Of a stretch of 64,000 bases of DNA, positions 28,137-38,041 are shown one piece after another. The stretch is from Neobacillus notoginsengisoli (GTDB lineage Bacteria; Bacillota; Bacilli; Bacillales; Cytobacillaceae). A program made the position numbers and the translations under genes. How positions within the stretch are numbered: the first letter of the stretch is position 1; every line of letters begins with the position of its first letter. The notes beneath the pieces are model-generated. The model was given only the letters and a program-made list of their open reading frames with translations, was not told where the DNA came from and did not search any database. Location of the stretch: positions 1 to 64,000 of the forward strand of contig NZ_QWEG01000009.1 of the NCBI RefSeq assembly GCF_003515685.1. The letters are read 5' to 3'.

Positions 28137-28967
28137 ATGAATGAATCCTATTTTTATTTAAAACTAGAAACACATAGATTATATATGGCTTATAAAAATG
28201 AAGAACGTCGCGTGCGTGTTTTATTGCCGAAAAACTATGATAAAGATAAGTCTGAACGTTATCCAATCGTTTATATGCATGATGGACAAAACGTTTTCTA
28301 CAGCAGTGAATCTTATAGCGGGTTTTCATGGAAAGTGATTTCGGCCATTAAACAAAATCCCGATTTGCCGAGAATGATTGTTGTTGGGATTGATCATGGT
28401 GGACAAGAGCGAATTAATGAATATACGCCTTGGAAAATTACTGAAAGCCCCCTTCCTGAAGATTTTGAGTTAGGAGGAAAAGGCGCGGAATTTGCTGAGT
28501 TTGTCATGACAGTCGTGAAACCGTTTATTGATAGGCATTACAGAACGAAATCAGATAAGGTTCATACAGCGATGATTGGCAGTTCACTTGGAGGCAATAT
28601 TTCGGCTTTTATGGGTATTGAATATAAAGATCAAATTGGTGGATTAGGTATTTTTTCTTTAGCCAATTGGATTACAAGTAAAGCCTTTGATAACTATATT
28701 GCTAGAAAAGAGTTGAATCCTGAACAACGCGTGTACATTCAAGTTGGGACCCAGGAAGGCGATGATGCAGACCGGCAATTAATGTATGGCAATATGAAGC
28801 AGGCATATATCGATTGCTCGCTTAAGTATTATAAACAACTAATAAAAGGCTCTGTTCCAATTGATAGCATTCGTTTTAATATTTTTGCGGATGAGGAACA
28901 TAATGAAAAAGCGTGGGCAAAACACTTATCAGAATGTTTACGTTTCTTAAGTGAGAAGTGGTCATGA
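28137..28967 (+). CDS. alpha/beta-hydrolase esterase (putative esterase family), first of a three-gene cassette
   Basis: A 276-residue cytosolic hydrolase of the esterase D/enterochelin-esterase-like family. It shows YPIVYMHDGQNVF near the N-terminus, nucleophile elbow IGSSLGGNI with the catalytic Ser, and a late His (DEEHNEKAW). ATG 28137 follows TGAGGAGTGG; an in-frame GTG 15 nt earlier overlaps that site. It is followed by a hairpin terminator, then an ATP-grasp gene and a second esterase in the same direction. The substrate is unknown. Confidence 0.82.
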   Translation: MNESYFYLKLETHRLYMAYKNEERRVRVLLPKNYDKDKSERYPIVYMHDGQNVFYSSESYSGFSWKVISAIKQNPDLPRMIVVGIDHGGQERINEYTPWKITESPLPEDFELGGKGAEFAEFVMTVVKPFIDRHYRTKSDKVHTAMIGSSLGGNISAFMGIEYKDQIGGLGIFSLANWITSKAFDNYIARKELNPEQRVYIQVGTQEGDDADRQLMYGNMKQAYIDCSLKYYKQLIKGSVPIDSIRFNIFADEEHNEKAWAKHLSECLRFLSEKWS

Positions 28968-28991
28968 ACGAACTGAATAGTAATATTTAAT

Positions 28992-29022
28992 TGATAGTGG
29001 GAGGAAACTCTCACTATTTTTC
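28992..29022 (+). terminator. terminator after the first esterase
   Basis: ATAGTGGGAG and CTCTCACTAT pair with one mismatch around GAAA, followed by TTTTTC. Confidence 0.7.
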
Positions 29023-29116
29023 TGAATATTTTTGAATTTGAATTGATTTAAAATGTAATTGATTGTATCATTTGTAAAAACTATGATTCTTTGATTCTAA
29101 GAAAGGAGCCTTTTTA

Positions 29117-30286
29117 ATGAATTATATTTTGATTTCGCCATATTATCCGGCTAATTTCCAACCGTTTGCTCATCGTTTAAAAGAAGCAGGTGTCAATGTT
29201 TTGGGAATTGGCGAAGAGCCATATAACCAATTAGGTTCCGAATTACAAAACTCTTTAACTGAATATTATCGTGTGAATAATTTAGAAGATGTAGATGAAG
29301 TGAAACGTGCTGTTGCATTTTTATTTTATAAACATGGTCCAATTGACCGCATCGAATCCAATAATGAGCACTGGCTGGAGCTTGATGCGCAGTTGCGTGA
29401 GCAATTTAACGTGTACGGCAATAAAAGCGATGACTTGAAAAAAGTTAAGTATAAATCTGAAATGAAGAAGTTATTTAAAAAAGCAGGAGTGCCTGTCGTA
29501 GAAGGAAGGGTCGTAAAAACTAAAGAGGAGTTATCCAAAGCCATTGATGAATTAGGACTGCCGGTTATTGCTAAACCTGATAACGGAGTAGGGTCGGCTG
29601 CCACCTTTAAATTAGATTCAGAAGAGGCTGTACATCTTTTTGAAGAAGAATGGGGAGAAGCACAAGTGTACTTCCTGGAACCTTTTGTCGAAGGAGGCGT
29701 GCTTTGTACGTTTGATGGTTTAGTGGATCAGAAAGGGAACATTGTTTTCCAAACAAGCTTTACATATAATGTGCCAACTTTGGAGCTGGTTAATGGTCAA
29801 CTTGATATGGCTTATGTGATTCAAAAAGAAATTGATCCAAAGCTCGAAACGTATGGTAAGGCAATCGTAAAAGCATTTGGCATGAAAGAACGCTTTTTCC
29901 ATATTGAGTTTTTTCAATTGGAAAATGGGGACTATGTTGCACTTGAATACAATAATCGCTTGGCTGGCGGCTACACGGTGGATATGTACAATTTCGCCTA
30001 CTCCATTGATTTATTTGAACAGTATGCTTCTTTAGTGGCAGGCGAAGAATTTAAGGAATCCGATGCTGAAAACAAGTTCTGTGTAGGTGTAACACAACGT
30101 GATGCGTATGAGTATAAACATGATACGGATGCTATTTATGAACGATTTGGTGATTGTGTGAAGTTTGCGCAGCGCATTCCAGAAGCGTTTGCGAAACTCC
30201 AAGGCAATCAATTTTATGCGATAGTCGCTGATTCGCAGGAAGAAGTCGATGACATTATCCGTTTTGTACATGAACGAAAACATTAG
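29117..30286 (+). CDS. ATP-grasp domain ligase of unknown substrate
   Basis: A 389-residue ATP-grasp enzyme, a family that joins a carboxylate to an amine or thiol through an acyl-phosphate. It has an N-terminal pre-ATP-grasp Rossmann-like domain (ILISPYYPANFQPFAHRLKEAGVNVLGIG), a grasp lysine region (LPVIAKPDNGVGSAATF) and a Mg-binding segment (FFHIEFFQLENGDYVALEYNNRLAGG). AAGGAGCC precedes the ATG. Flanking esterases suggest a pathway that makes and trims or loads an ester or amide product; this is inference. Confidence 0.82.
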   Translation: MNYILISPYYPANFQPFAHRLKEAGVNVLGIGEEPYNQLGSELQNSLTEYYRVNNLEDVDEVKRAVAFLFYKHGPIDRIESNNEHWLELDAQLREQFNVYGNKSDDLKKVKYKSEMKKLFKKAGVPVVEGRVVKTKEELSKAIDELGLPVIAKPDNGVGSAATFKLDSEEAVHLFEEEWGEAQVYFLEPFVEGGVLCTFDGLVDQKGNIVFQTSFTYNVPTLELVNGQLDMAYVIQKEIDPKLETYGKAIVKAFGMKERFFHIEFFQLENGDYVALEYNNRLAGGYTVDMYNFAYSIDLFEQYASLVAGEEFKESDAENKFCVGVTQRDAYEYKHDTDAIYERFGDCVKFAQRIPEAFAKLQGNQFYAIVADSQEEVDDIIRFVHERKH

Positions 30287-30304
30287 GGATAGGAGCATTC
30301 ATCT

Positions 30305-31042
30305 ATGCATATAGAACATCTAAGCCATTGGAGTGGCAAATTAGGGCGTGAAATGGTGTTGAACAGATATGGACACAGTGGCATGCCAATTGTCGTTTTT
30401 CCTTCATCTGGAGGGACGCACACTGAATATCATGATTTTGGAATGATTGATGTGTGTCATGATTTTATTGAATCGGGAAAAGTTCAGTTTTTTACATTGG
30501 CTAGCATTGATAGCGAAAGTTGGCTGCACGACTCCAAACCAGCGCATGACCGTGCATTAGCTCATGAAGCATATGACCGTTATGTGATATCGGAAGCTAT
30601 TCCATTTATTAAACATAAAACGGGTTGGTTTGATCCAATGATGACAACGGGGTGTAGTATGGGGGCATATCATGCCTTGAACTTTTTCTTAAGACATCCG
30701 GATGTTTTCCAAACAACCATTGCACTTAGTGGTATTTACGATGCGCGTTACTTTTTTGGGGATTACGGAAATGATCCGCTTGTATACCAAAATTCACCGA
30801 GTGATTACATATGGAATCAAAATGACGGCTGGTTTATTGATCGATATCGGTCAGCAAATATCATTATTTGTACCGGACTGGGTGATTGGGAACAGGATGG
30901 GCTGCCTTCATATTTTACCTTAAAAGAAGCCTTTGAAGAAAAACAAATTCCAGCAAGGTTTGATGAGTGGGGCGAAGATGTTTCGCATGATTGGATTTGG
31001 TGGAGACGCCAAATGCCGTATTATTTAGGGAAATTATTTTAA
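30305..31042 (+). CDS. alpha/beta-hydrolase esterase, third gene of the cassette
   Basis: A 245-residue esterase-family hydrolase. The nucleophile elbow is TTGCSMGAYHAL (catalytic Ser). The acid and His are likely in the late segment VSHDWIWWRRQMPYYL. It starts 19 bp after the ATP-grasp stop, with GGAGCATTC upstream, so the two are probably cotranscribed. The TAA at 31040-31042 lies only 2 bp before the third selC 3' remnant, so the gene ends right at a presumed island junction. Confidence 0.82.
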   Translation: MHIEHLSHWSGKLGREMVLNRYGHSGMPIVVFPSSGGTHTEYHDFGMIDVCHDFIESGKVQFFTLASIDSESWLHDSKPAHDRALAHEAYDRYVISEAIPFIKHKTGWFDPMMTTGCSMGAYHALNFFLRHPDVFQTTIALSGIYDARYFFGDYGNDPLVYQNSPSDYIWNQNDGWFIDRYRSANIIICTGLGDWEQDGLPSYFTLKEAFEEKQIPARFDEWGEDVSHDWIWWRRQMPYYLGKLF

Positions 31043-31044
31043 TA

Positions 31045-31080
31045 CTGGTGGGTGGGTTCAATTCCAACACAGTCCCGCCA
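31045..31080 (+). repeat. third partial tRNA-Sec 3' end (T arm to CCA), degenerate
   Basis: GGTGGGTTCAATTCCAAC followed by ACAGTCCCGCCA matches selC from the T arm to CCA with two changes in the T arm that break it. It starts 2 bp after the esterase stop. Confidence 0.82.
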
Positions 31081-31587
31081 AAAACCGTTATTTATCGTTT
31101 AAGCCGTACAGTGTGTATTCACACGTGCGGTTTTTTTGCGTTTTTATGGTAGACCAAAGGAGGCCGATGCCCGAGACCGCTGGTGGACACCTTGGACCGA
31201 AGAGAAAAAAAGTGAAACAGTAAAATAATGTCTTCTGGTGGGACTTTAACTGCGGGACTATTAACGATTAAAAAAAGACAATTCGCCATCCTTAGAACCT
31301 CACTGGTTGCTGCAAAATGCACCATAGAAGTTGGGAAGTCCATGAATCTCTTTAGAGCAATTCGTTCAAATGCAATTTTTGAAGAAAAGAGTTGATCGAA
31401 ATAATTAGTTTCTATTCAATTTATATAAACTTCACCTAAAAAAATAGTTGTTTCCTCTGTTTATAGAATCTCGAAATATGTCGAGAAAGACTCTATGTTT
31501 TCCATAAAATTCGGCAGTTATTTTCCGAATCTTCTGTTATATTATTTCTGGTTGTCTATAAAAAATTACATAGAAAGGGATGATTCA
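31081..31587. other. intergenic region with terminator, no supported gene
   Basis: A terminator at 31100-31137 (AAGCCGTAC...GTGCGGTTT with inner GTGTG/CACAC and T7) resembles the selC terminator. Beyond it an 18-codon ORF follows AAAGGAGG at about 31157, and a 55-codon ORF (31228-31395, MSSGGTLTAGLLTIKK...) matches nothing I know. Both are left uncalled. Confidence 0.5.
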
Positions 31588-34410
31588 ATGAAAAAACATT
31601 TTGCAGGTTTGCTAGCATTGATTATGATGCTGTCCATTTTTGCCCAGACAGCATTCCCTGTTTCGGCAATTGAAGCAGCAGAAGACTTCAATGTAGTAAA
31701 TTTGGAGGCAAGCAGAGATTTATTTTCCATGACTGAGGTTCGAACTGTCGAAGTACAGGCTGATTTTGGCGAGAAGGTGGATTTAACTAAATTACAATGG
31801 ACATTTGGCGGCAAGAGCATCTCTGAATGGAAAAAATGGACAAGCGGCAATAATTATAATGGGGCACCGTTTATTACCGTTAAGGAAGCACCACACTATG
31901 TCGATGGAACCACGACAGTTAAGGCAACGTTGGAGTTTGGACTACTGTTTAATAGGGAGAATTTATCAGGAGTTAGGACTCTATATCAACAGTTTATCGG
32001 AGACTATGAATTGGCACTGGTTAATTCCGAAAATAAGACCAAGGCTGCAAAAACTGTCACTCTTAATGTTTACGATCAATTCCTTTTTTACGATCAGTTA
32101 AAACCAGAAATCGATCAAATTTTTGCCAAGGCAAAGGCAGACCTGGACAATATTCGCTATCTAGAATATCAAAGCCTTGGTAAGACAGTGCAGGGGCGCG
32201 ATCTTCACTTCGTTATATTAGCTAAAGATAAAAAGGCTGTCGATAAGTATTTAAATGAAACACTGCCAACCGCATTAGAAAATCCGGAAAGTTTAATCAA
32301 GAAATTAGAAACCGGTACGATGGGCGACTACCAGGTGCCTGTTTGGATGAACAATATCCACCCAGATGAAGCAGAAGGTGTCGATGTTTCCGCGGAGTTG
32401 CTAAAGAAATTCGCACTTGAGGACGAGGTCACTTTTAAAACTGGCAAGGGAGCAAATGAAAAAACCGTGACAATGGATGTTGACAAGGTTTTGGATGATG
32501 TTATCTTCCTTTATATGTTTACGAACAATCCTGATGGAAGAGTGGCAAATACAAGGGCAAACGCCAACGGTTTTGACTTGAACCGGGATAACCATTATCA
32601 AACTCAGGTGGAAACACAGCAGGTTACTCAGGTTATCGCCAAGTGGACGCCATTGTCCTTCATTGATCAGCATGGGTATGTTTCCGGGTTTTTAATCGAG
32701 CCAACAACACCTCCGCATAATCCTAACTATGAATATGACCTGCTTTACCACACGATGATTAATCAAGCCAATGCGATGGGACAAGCGGGGATTGGCAATT
32801 CAAAACTAACATCTTATTTTATTCCTGCGGAAACATGGGCTGATGGCTGGGATGATGCGACTCCCGCTTATACCCCTATGTATGCGATGCTTCATGGTTC
32901 ATTGGGGCATACAATTGAGGTTCCAGAGCTTAGCCAGAACGGCTATCACGCCATGGAGGGTGCAGGACTGGGTGCTGCCAATTATATTTATGAAAACAAA
33001 GGTGAATTATTTAAAAATCAACTGGAGATCTTTGCCCGCGGTGTCAAGGGTGAGGATAATCGTGCAGTGGATCCATATTTCATTAATGCGAAGGGCGAAT
33101 CAATCGGCCGGGTAAGGGGAGAACATGCCAGCTACTTCCCGGATTATTATGTACTCCCGGTTGATGAGAAAGAACAAAAAAACAAACATGAAGCCTATAA
33201 GATGGTCCAATATTTACTCCGGAATGGGGTGAAGGTGGAGCAAACCACAAAAAATGTCAAGGTAAATGGGACTATGTATCCGAAAGGAACATTTGTTGTT
33301 CCAATGAAACAAGCGAAACGCGGTGTGGCGAATGCGATGCTCAGCAAAGGAGAAAACTCCTCAGACTGGGCTGCCATGTATGATCCGATTGTAACCAATT
33401 TCCCGGATCTGCGCGGCTTTGATGTTCATGCCATCCGCATCCCTAATGCCTTTGCAAAAGACACTTCAAGAGTTGAAGAAGTACCACTTCCCTCTGGTCA
33501 AATAGTTGGTAACACACCGAAGCAAGTATTGGCCAATACAAATAATGACACTATTAAACTAGTTAATGAATTGTTAAAGCATGGGGCAATGGTCGAAAAA
33601 GCAACTGAAACAAAAGCAGGCATCAATAGAGGAGACTTTATCGTTAACACGAAAGATCTTCAGGCTTATGGGAAAAACTATTACTTTGAAGCTGCACCTG
33701 CAGGCACTACAAACCAAGTAAAAACAGAACAATTGCGCCAGCCAAAGGTTACAGCAACTGGATCCAACCAACTGAATTTTTCGTTAAGAGAGCTTGGATT
33801 CAACTTGGTGCCACAAGAGGAAGCTGACGTGATTATTAGTATGGGAGGCAGTTTTAATCCAAACAGCATATCCGGTAAATCATTTGTCGCGATTGGCTAT
33901 TCCGCTGTCAACGCTGTTAGGAGCAGCGGAGCACTGCCGGGACTTGGTGTAAGTAGAACAGCAGGCGGACATGAAGGGCTGTTTAAAGCTGTCGTTAATG
34001 ACCATATCCTGACTTCCGGCTACGAGAAAAATGAATTACTCTATACGACGCAGGGAGCCTGGATAACCTCCGTTCCTGAAGGTGCAGAAGTATTGGCATC
34101 CTTTAGTGACGCCGATGATTTCTATGTTTCCGGATGGTGGCCAAGACACGAAAGAGCGCAGGGGCAAACCCTCGCCATTACGAAAAACTTTGAAGACGCA
34201 ACGATTACCTTATTCGCTAATGACCTTGCCTTTAGAGCGCATACACAATACAGCTATCGATTAATTGCAAACAGTATTTATGCTTCCGTCGGCACCGAGG
34301 TTGTGAAGAAAGGAAAAGGCAAAGGAAAAGTAACGGGTAAAGAAGTCAAGGCTCAGAATAATATGATAGAAAAATCCTTCTTTGAAAGGGGCCGCGACCG
34401 AGATAATTAA
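31588..34410 (+). CDS. secreted M14-family metallopeptidase
   Basis: A 940-residue exported zinc carboxypeptidase-like protein with a Sec signal peptide (MKKHFAGLLALIMMLSIFA...VSA). The zinc site is HPDEAEG (H..E) with a later His in QHGYVSG. NNPDGR and DLNRDNH are substrate-site motifs, and TIEVPE supplies the likely catalytic Glu. The C-terminal third contains a glutamine amidotransferase-like beta region and a basic tail (KKGKGKGKVTGKE). ATG 31588 is chosen for the signal peptide and AAAGGGA upstream. It probably digests extracellular peptides. Confidence 0.85.
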   Translation: MKKHFAGLLALIMMLSIFAQTAFPVSAIEAAEDFNVVNLEASRDLFSMTEVRTVEVQADFGEKVDLTKLQWTFGGKSISEWKKWTSGNNYNGAPFITVKEAPHYVDGTTTVKATLEFGLLFNRENLSGVRTLYQQFIGDYELALVNSENKTKAAKTVTLNVYDQFLFYDQLKPEIDQIFAKAKADLDNIRYLEYQSLGKTVQGRDLHFVILAKDKKAVDKYLNETLPTALENPESLIKKLETGTMGDYQVPVWMNNIHPDEAEGVDVSAELLKKFALEDEVTFKTGKGANEKTVTMDVDKVLDDVIFLYMFTNNPDGRVANTRANANGFDLNRDNHYQTQVETQQVTQVIAKWTPLSFIDQHGYVSGFLIEPTTPPHNPNYEYDLLYHTMINQANAMGQAGIGNSKLTSYFIPAETWADGWDDATPAYTPMYAMLHGSLGHTIEVPELSQNGYHAMEGAGLGAANYIYENKGELFKNQLEIFARGVKGEDNRAVDPYFINAKGESIGRVRGEHASYFPDYYVLPVDEKEQKNKHEAYKMVQYLLRNGVKVEQTTKNVKVNGTMYPKGTFVVPMKQAKRGVANAMLSKGENSSDWAAMYDPIVTNFPDLRGFDVHAIRIPNAFAKDTSRVEEVPLPSGQIVGNTPKQVLANTNNDTIKLVNELLKHGAMVEKATETKAGINRGDFIVNTKDLQAYGKNYYFEAAPAGTTNQVKTEQLRQPKVTATGSNQLNFSLRELGFNLVPQEEADVIISMGGSFNPNSISGKSFVAIGYSAVNAVRSSGALPGLGVSRTAGGHEGLFKAVVNDHILTSGYEKNELLYTTQGAWITSVPEGAEVLASFSDADDFYVSGWWPRHERAQGQTLAITKNFEDATITLFANDLAFRAHTQYSYRLIANSIYASVGTEVVKKGKGKGKVTGKEVKAQNNMIEKSFFERGRDRDN

Positions 34411-34780
34411 CAGTTAAAAATAAATCAAGGGTCGGTTCAAATACCTGTAAAGGAAAAGGACAATTATTATTAAAAACACCGCTGGATCCAAACGATAACT
34501 AGATTGTTAGAAAGAAAGTTTGGAGAGAATATGCTATTCATTTGACCTCAGTTTACTCGTGAATTGGGGTCTTTTATTTTACCTCGCCAGATTCCCGTCA
34601 TATTTGTAAACTACTGCCGAGTCGCCTATGCTTTAACCCCTCGAAAATGACACTTTATTACTGTAAAATTACATTTCTTTAACAAATCGCAGGAAAAGAC
34701 CAAATTTCCAAGCCGATGACGAATAATATATATAGAAAAAAATAAGGGGCAATTTCTGAAGTTAACTGGAGGGACTACAT
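34411..34780. other. intergenic region upstream of ftsZ with a terminator
   Basis: GACCTCA...TGAATTGGGGTC at about 34540-34574 followed by TTTTATTTT is a plausible terminator for the M14 gene. No ORF of note. ftsZ has its own ribosome binding site (CTGGAGGG, 34768-34775), and no ftsA gene lies upstream. Confidence 0.5.
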
Positions 34781-36040
34781 ATGCTAGAATTTGAAACCAA
34801 TATTGATCAACTTGCCAATATAAAAGTAGTTGGTGTTGGAGGTGGCGGAAATAATGCCGTGAACCGGATGATTGAGGACGGCGTACAGGGAGTGGAGTTC
34901 ATTGCTGTGAATACAGATGCTCAGGCTCTCGACATGTCAAAGGCGGAAGTCACGATGCAAATCGGCGGTTCGCTGACCAGAGGACTGGGGGCAGGTGCCA
35001 ATCCTGAAATCGGCAGAAAGGCTGTCGAGGAAAGCAGGCAGCAGATCAGGGATGCCCTGCAAGGTGCGGACATGGTGTTCGTAACTGCCGGTATGGGCGG
35101 TGGAACAGGGACCGGAGCTGCGCCGGAGATAGCCCATATCGCGCGCGAACTTGGCGCACTTACAATTGGAGTGGTGACTCGTCCGTTCGCTTTCGAAGGG
35201 CGCAAGCGTGCACAAAATGCGGCAGCCGGAATTGAAGAGATGAAGGAAGCCGTTAATACCTTGATCATCATTCCAAACGAGCGATTGCTGGATATCGTCG
35301 ACAAGAGAACGCCGATGATTGAAGCCTTTCGTGAGGCGGACAATGTCCTCAGGCAGGGTGTCCAAGGCATTTCCGACTTGATCGCCGTACCAGGCATGAT
35401 TAACCTGGATTTTGCTGACGTGAAAACAATCATGTCCAATAAAGGAACGGCGCTTATGGGCATCGGAGTAGCTTCAGGCGAAGACCGTGCTGCTCAAGCT
35501 GCCAAAATGGCCATTTCTTCGCCGCTGCTTGAAACAAGCATCAATGGCGCGAAAGGAGTGCTGATGAACATAACAGGCGGTATGAACCTGAGTTTATTTG
35601 AAGTCCAGGAAGCGGCCGATATTGTGTCGGCTGCAACGGATGACCAGCTTAACATGATTTTTGGATCGGTCATCAATGAAAACCTGGATAAAGAAATAAT
35701 GGTTACCGTGATTGCGACCGGTTTTGATCATGATAGGAACGAAGCTCCACCGTTGAACACATCTGGCCGTTCTGGTGACATGTTTGCCAATTCCAGTGAG
35801 CAATACCAGGCTCAGTCGAAGCAGCAAGAGCCTGTCTATGGAGAAGCGGAAAATTACGGACAAACACAAAACTACAGCCAGTTCGGAAGGTACGGCCAAT
35901 CTGGAAACTTCGGCTTTTCCGATAATCACAGCCAGCCGCCTACCTATGAAGAGACCGCGAATTATGAACGGGGTCCCCAGCAGCAAGACGACTCGCTTGA
36001 AATTCCATCGTTCTTCCGCAAGCGAAGCAGAAGGCGGTAA
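34781..36040 (+). CDS. cell division GTPase FtsZ, probable second copy
   Basis: Tubulin-like GTPase that polymerises into the division ring. It is 419 residues: GTP-binding [13 protein letters not shown] and the signature [14 protein letters not shown]7 loop [11 protein letters not shown] with the catalytic Asp, then a 75-residue linker rich in Gln, Tyr and Asn (repeats of YGQ/YSQ/SQP). It ends with the canonical C-terminal peptide [13 protein letters not shown] for FtsA/EzrA/SepF contacts. No frame damage is seen. In Bacillaceae the housekeeping ftsZ follows ftsA in the dcw cluster; this one stands alone among accessory genes, so it is probably a paralogue. Confidence 0.9.
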   Translation: MLEFETNIDQLANIKVVGVGGGGNNAVNRMIEDGVQGVEFIAVNTDAQALDMSKAEVTMQIGGSLTRGLGAGANPEIGRKAVEESRQQIRDALQGADMVFVTAGMGGGTGTGAAPEIAHIARELGALTIGVVTRPFAFEGRKRAQNAAAGIEEMKEAVNTLIIIPNERLLDIVDKRTPMIEAFREADNVLRQGVQGISDLIAVPGMINLDFADVKTIMSNKGTALMGIGVASGEDRAAQAAKMAISSPLLETSINGAKGVLMNITGGMNLSLFEVQEAADIVSAATDDQLNMIFGSVINENLDKEIMVTVIATGFDHDRNEAPPLNTSGRSGDMFANSSEQYQAQSKQQEPVYGEAENYGQTQNYSQFGRYGQSGNFGFSDNHSQPPTYEETANYERGPQQQDDSLEIPSFFRKRSRRR

Positions 36041-36048
36041 ACTAACGA

Positions 36049-36087
36049 ACAAAAAGGCCAAATCAATTGCGATTTGGCCTTTTAAAT
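36049..36087 (+). terminator. ftsZ terminator
   Basis: AAGGCCAAATC and GATTTGGCCTT pair around AATTGC, followed by a short T-run. Confidence 0.8.
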
Positions 36088-36211
36088 TAAAAGCTCAGGG
36101 AGCGCACATTGAAAGACCATATCACCAATTACGGCTATTTCACCTTTTCCAATACATTAATAGGTATTGTATAATTAGGTATATATTACAATTTGGGAAT
36201 GGGGAGCTTTT

Positions 36212-36904
36212 ATGAAAACAATAGGACTAATTGGTGGAATGAGTTGGGAGTCTTCGGTTGAATATTATCGAATCATAAATGAAGAGGTAAAAAACAGATT
36301 GGGTGGATTGCATTCAGCAAAATGTCTTTTATATAGTGTTGATTTTGCCGAGATTGAACGCTATCAAGCGGAAGGTGATTGGAAAAGTGCAGGAAGAATA
36401 TTAGGGGAAGTTGCATCATCTTTAGAAAATGCAGGTGCTGAATTTATAGTTATTTGTACAAATACAATGCACAAAGTAATTGATTATATAGAAGCAAAGG
36501 TAACAATTCCTGTTTTACACAATGCAGATGCAACCGCCAATCAAATAAAAAGATCAAATATTGTGACAGTGGGATTATTAGGTACAAAGTACACTATGGA
36601 ACAAGAATTTTATAAATATCGAATAGAATCTAACGGAATTAAAGTTTTAGTTCCAAATGGTGCTGAAAGAGAACTGATTAACAAGGTTATATATGAAGAG
36701 TTATGTTTAGGTAACATTAAACAATCATCAAGGGACTTTTACAAGGAAGTTATCAAAAACTTAGTTGCAAATGGTGCTGAAAGCATTATATTAGGGTGTA
36801 CAGAGATTAGATTATTGGTCAAACAGGAGGATTCAGAAGTCCCTTTATTTGATACAACAGAAATCCATGCAATTGAATCAGTTAATAAAGCGTTAGACTA
36901 TTAA
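36212..36904 (+). CDS. aspartate/glutamate racemase family protein
   Basis: A 230-residue cofactor-independent two-cysteine racemase (YgeA/aspartate racemase group). It has the N-terminal IGLIGGMSWESSVEYYR, catalytic Cys in VICTNTMHK and second Cys in ILGCTEIRLL. It probably interconverts L- and D-amino acids (Asp/Glu), but the substrate cannot be read from sequence. It is AT-rich compared with the ftsZ upstream, suggesting a different origin. ATG 36212 follows a GGGG-containing site. Confidence 0.85.
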   Translation: MKTIGLIGGMSWESSVEYYRIINEEVKNRLGGLHSAKCLLYSVDFAEIERYQAEGDWKSAGRILGEVASSLENAGAEFIVICTNTMHKVIDYIEAKVTIPVLHNADATANQIKRSNIVTVGLLGTKYTMEQEFYKYRIESNGIKVLVPNGAERELINKVIYEELCLGNIKQSSRDFYKEVIKNLVANGAESIILGCTEIRLLVKQEDSEVPLFDTTEIHAIESVNKALDY

Positions 36905-36999
36905 ACGGCTTTTTTACATTTTGTGATGCAAAAAGGGAACGACTTATCCTAAACAGTGGAGCCTTCAGTAATGGAGGCAAGGTGCATCAGAATTAGGAA

Positions 37000-37044
37000 T
37001 AAAAAAACTCAACAGGCCCATCAAGGCCTGTTGAGTTTTTTAAA
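37000..37044. terminator. bidirectional terminator between the racemase and deacetylase genes
   Basis: AAAAACTCAACAGGCC-CATCAA-GGCCTGTTGAGTTTTTT is a perfect stem flanked by A- and T-runs for two converging genes. Confidence 0.9.
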
Positions 37045-37051
37045 CTTTTTT

Positions 37052-37888
37052 TTAATTTCCTCTTTTAGGGACTTCAATCAAATCGGGATCGGCAATGGAA
37101 TATCCTTTAGACTGCAGCCCTTTGACAATATCCTCAAGTGCGTCTTTTGTCCACTCGCGGTCATGCATCAATAGGTTGGCCCCATTGGTGAGGTATGGGC
37201 TGCCAATCATGATTTCAACCAAAGAATCGGGGTTCTGGTATTGCTTCTCCCAGTCATAGCCATACGTCCAGTTCATCAGCAACATGCCTTCCTGTGAGGC
37301 AATCTCTTTGGAATAATCTGTATTCATGCCGAAAGGCGCCCTAAAAAACGCAGGAGAAACACCGATGATTTCTTTTACCCTGTCATTCAGGCTAACGATT
37401 TCCTCCTTCTGTTCCTCTTCTGGAATTTTCGTCAAGGTTGGATGCGAATATGTATGGTTACCAATGGCAAAGCCCATATCATGAATCTTTTTCAATCTCT
37501 CCTCTTCTTCGGGAGTGTCAAGAAAATGCCCATTCACGAAAAAGATCGCTTTTACGCCAAGCCTGTTAAGAATCTCCGCCATTTCTAGCGAATGCTTGTC
37601 CGGTGCATCATCGATTGTGATCAGGACATTTTTTTCATCTGACCCATCCAGCCGTTCGATGACCCAATTGGCCTCATTCAGCTTATAGACGGGCTTGGTT
37701 TCTTCAACAACTCCCTCCGTTTTTTCTTCTGCAGACTCTTCTTTTTCCTTCGGTTTTTCTACATTTTCAGTTTCCGACGCTTCCGGTGAGGGTATAGATT
37801 CTGTGACTCGGGATTCATTGCTTTGCTTAGTGCCAACGCATGCGGCAAGCATTGCAGCGGCAAACAAAATGGGAATAAATAACTTCAT
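37052..37888 (-). CDS. polysaccharide deacetylase lipoprotein
   Basis: A 278-residue NodB-fold (CE4) deacetylase. Lipobox LFAAAMLAACVG near residue 17 marks it as a lipoprotein, followed by a Ser/Glu-rich linker. Catalytic motifs: TIDDAPD (the usual TFDDGP with changes), metal-binding HTYSHP, and RAPFG. The HxxxH and Asp are present, so it should be active on N-acetylglucosamine of peptidoglycan or exopolysaccharide. It is outward-facing and divergent from the next lipoprotein gene. Confidence 0.85.
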   Translation of the reverse strand: MKLFIPILFAAAMLAACVGTKQSNESRVTESIPSPEASETENVEKPKEKEESAEEKTEGVVEETKPVYKLNEANWVIERLDGSDEKNVLITIDDAPDKHSLEMAEILNRLGVKAIFFVNGHFLDTPEEEERLKKIHDMGFAIGNHTYSHPTLTKIPEEEQKEEIVSLNDRVKEIIGVSPAFFRAPFGMNTDYSKEIASQEGMLLMNWTYGYDWEKQYQNPDSLVEIMIGSPYLTNGANLLMHDREWTKDALEDIVKGLQSKGYSIADPDLIEVPKRGN

Positions 37889-38041
37889 GCTGATTCCTCC
37901 ATTATGCTTATTGTAATATCTTCATACCCACTGGGAAAGGGGGGGGACACAAATTTCTGTAACTTTCGACCAAATTCGAACAAAACTTCGAGTTTCGACT
38001 ATATAATAGAATAAAAGACTTACCAGAGGAGGGAAATCGAA

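Noticed and set aside
34921-35463. 180-residue minus-strand ORF inside ftsZ
   Set aside because: Shadow of the GC-rich ftsZ frame; low-complexity Ala/Pro/Ser/Val content, no RBS and no family resemblance.
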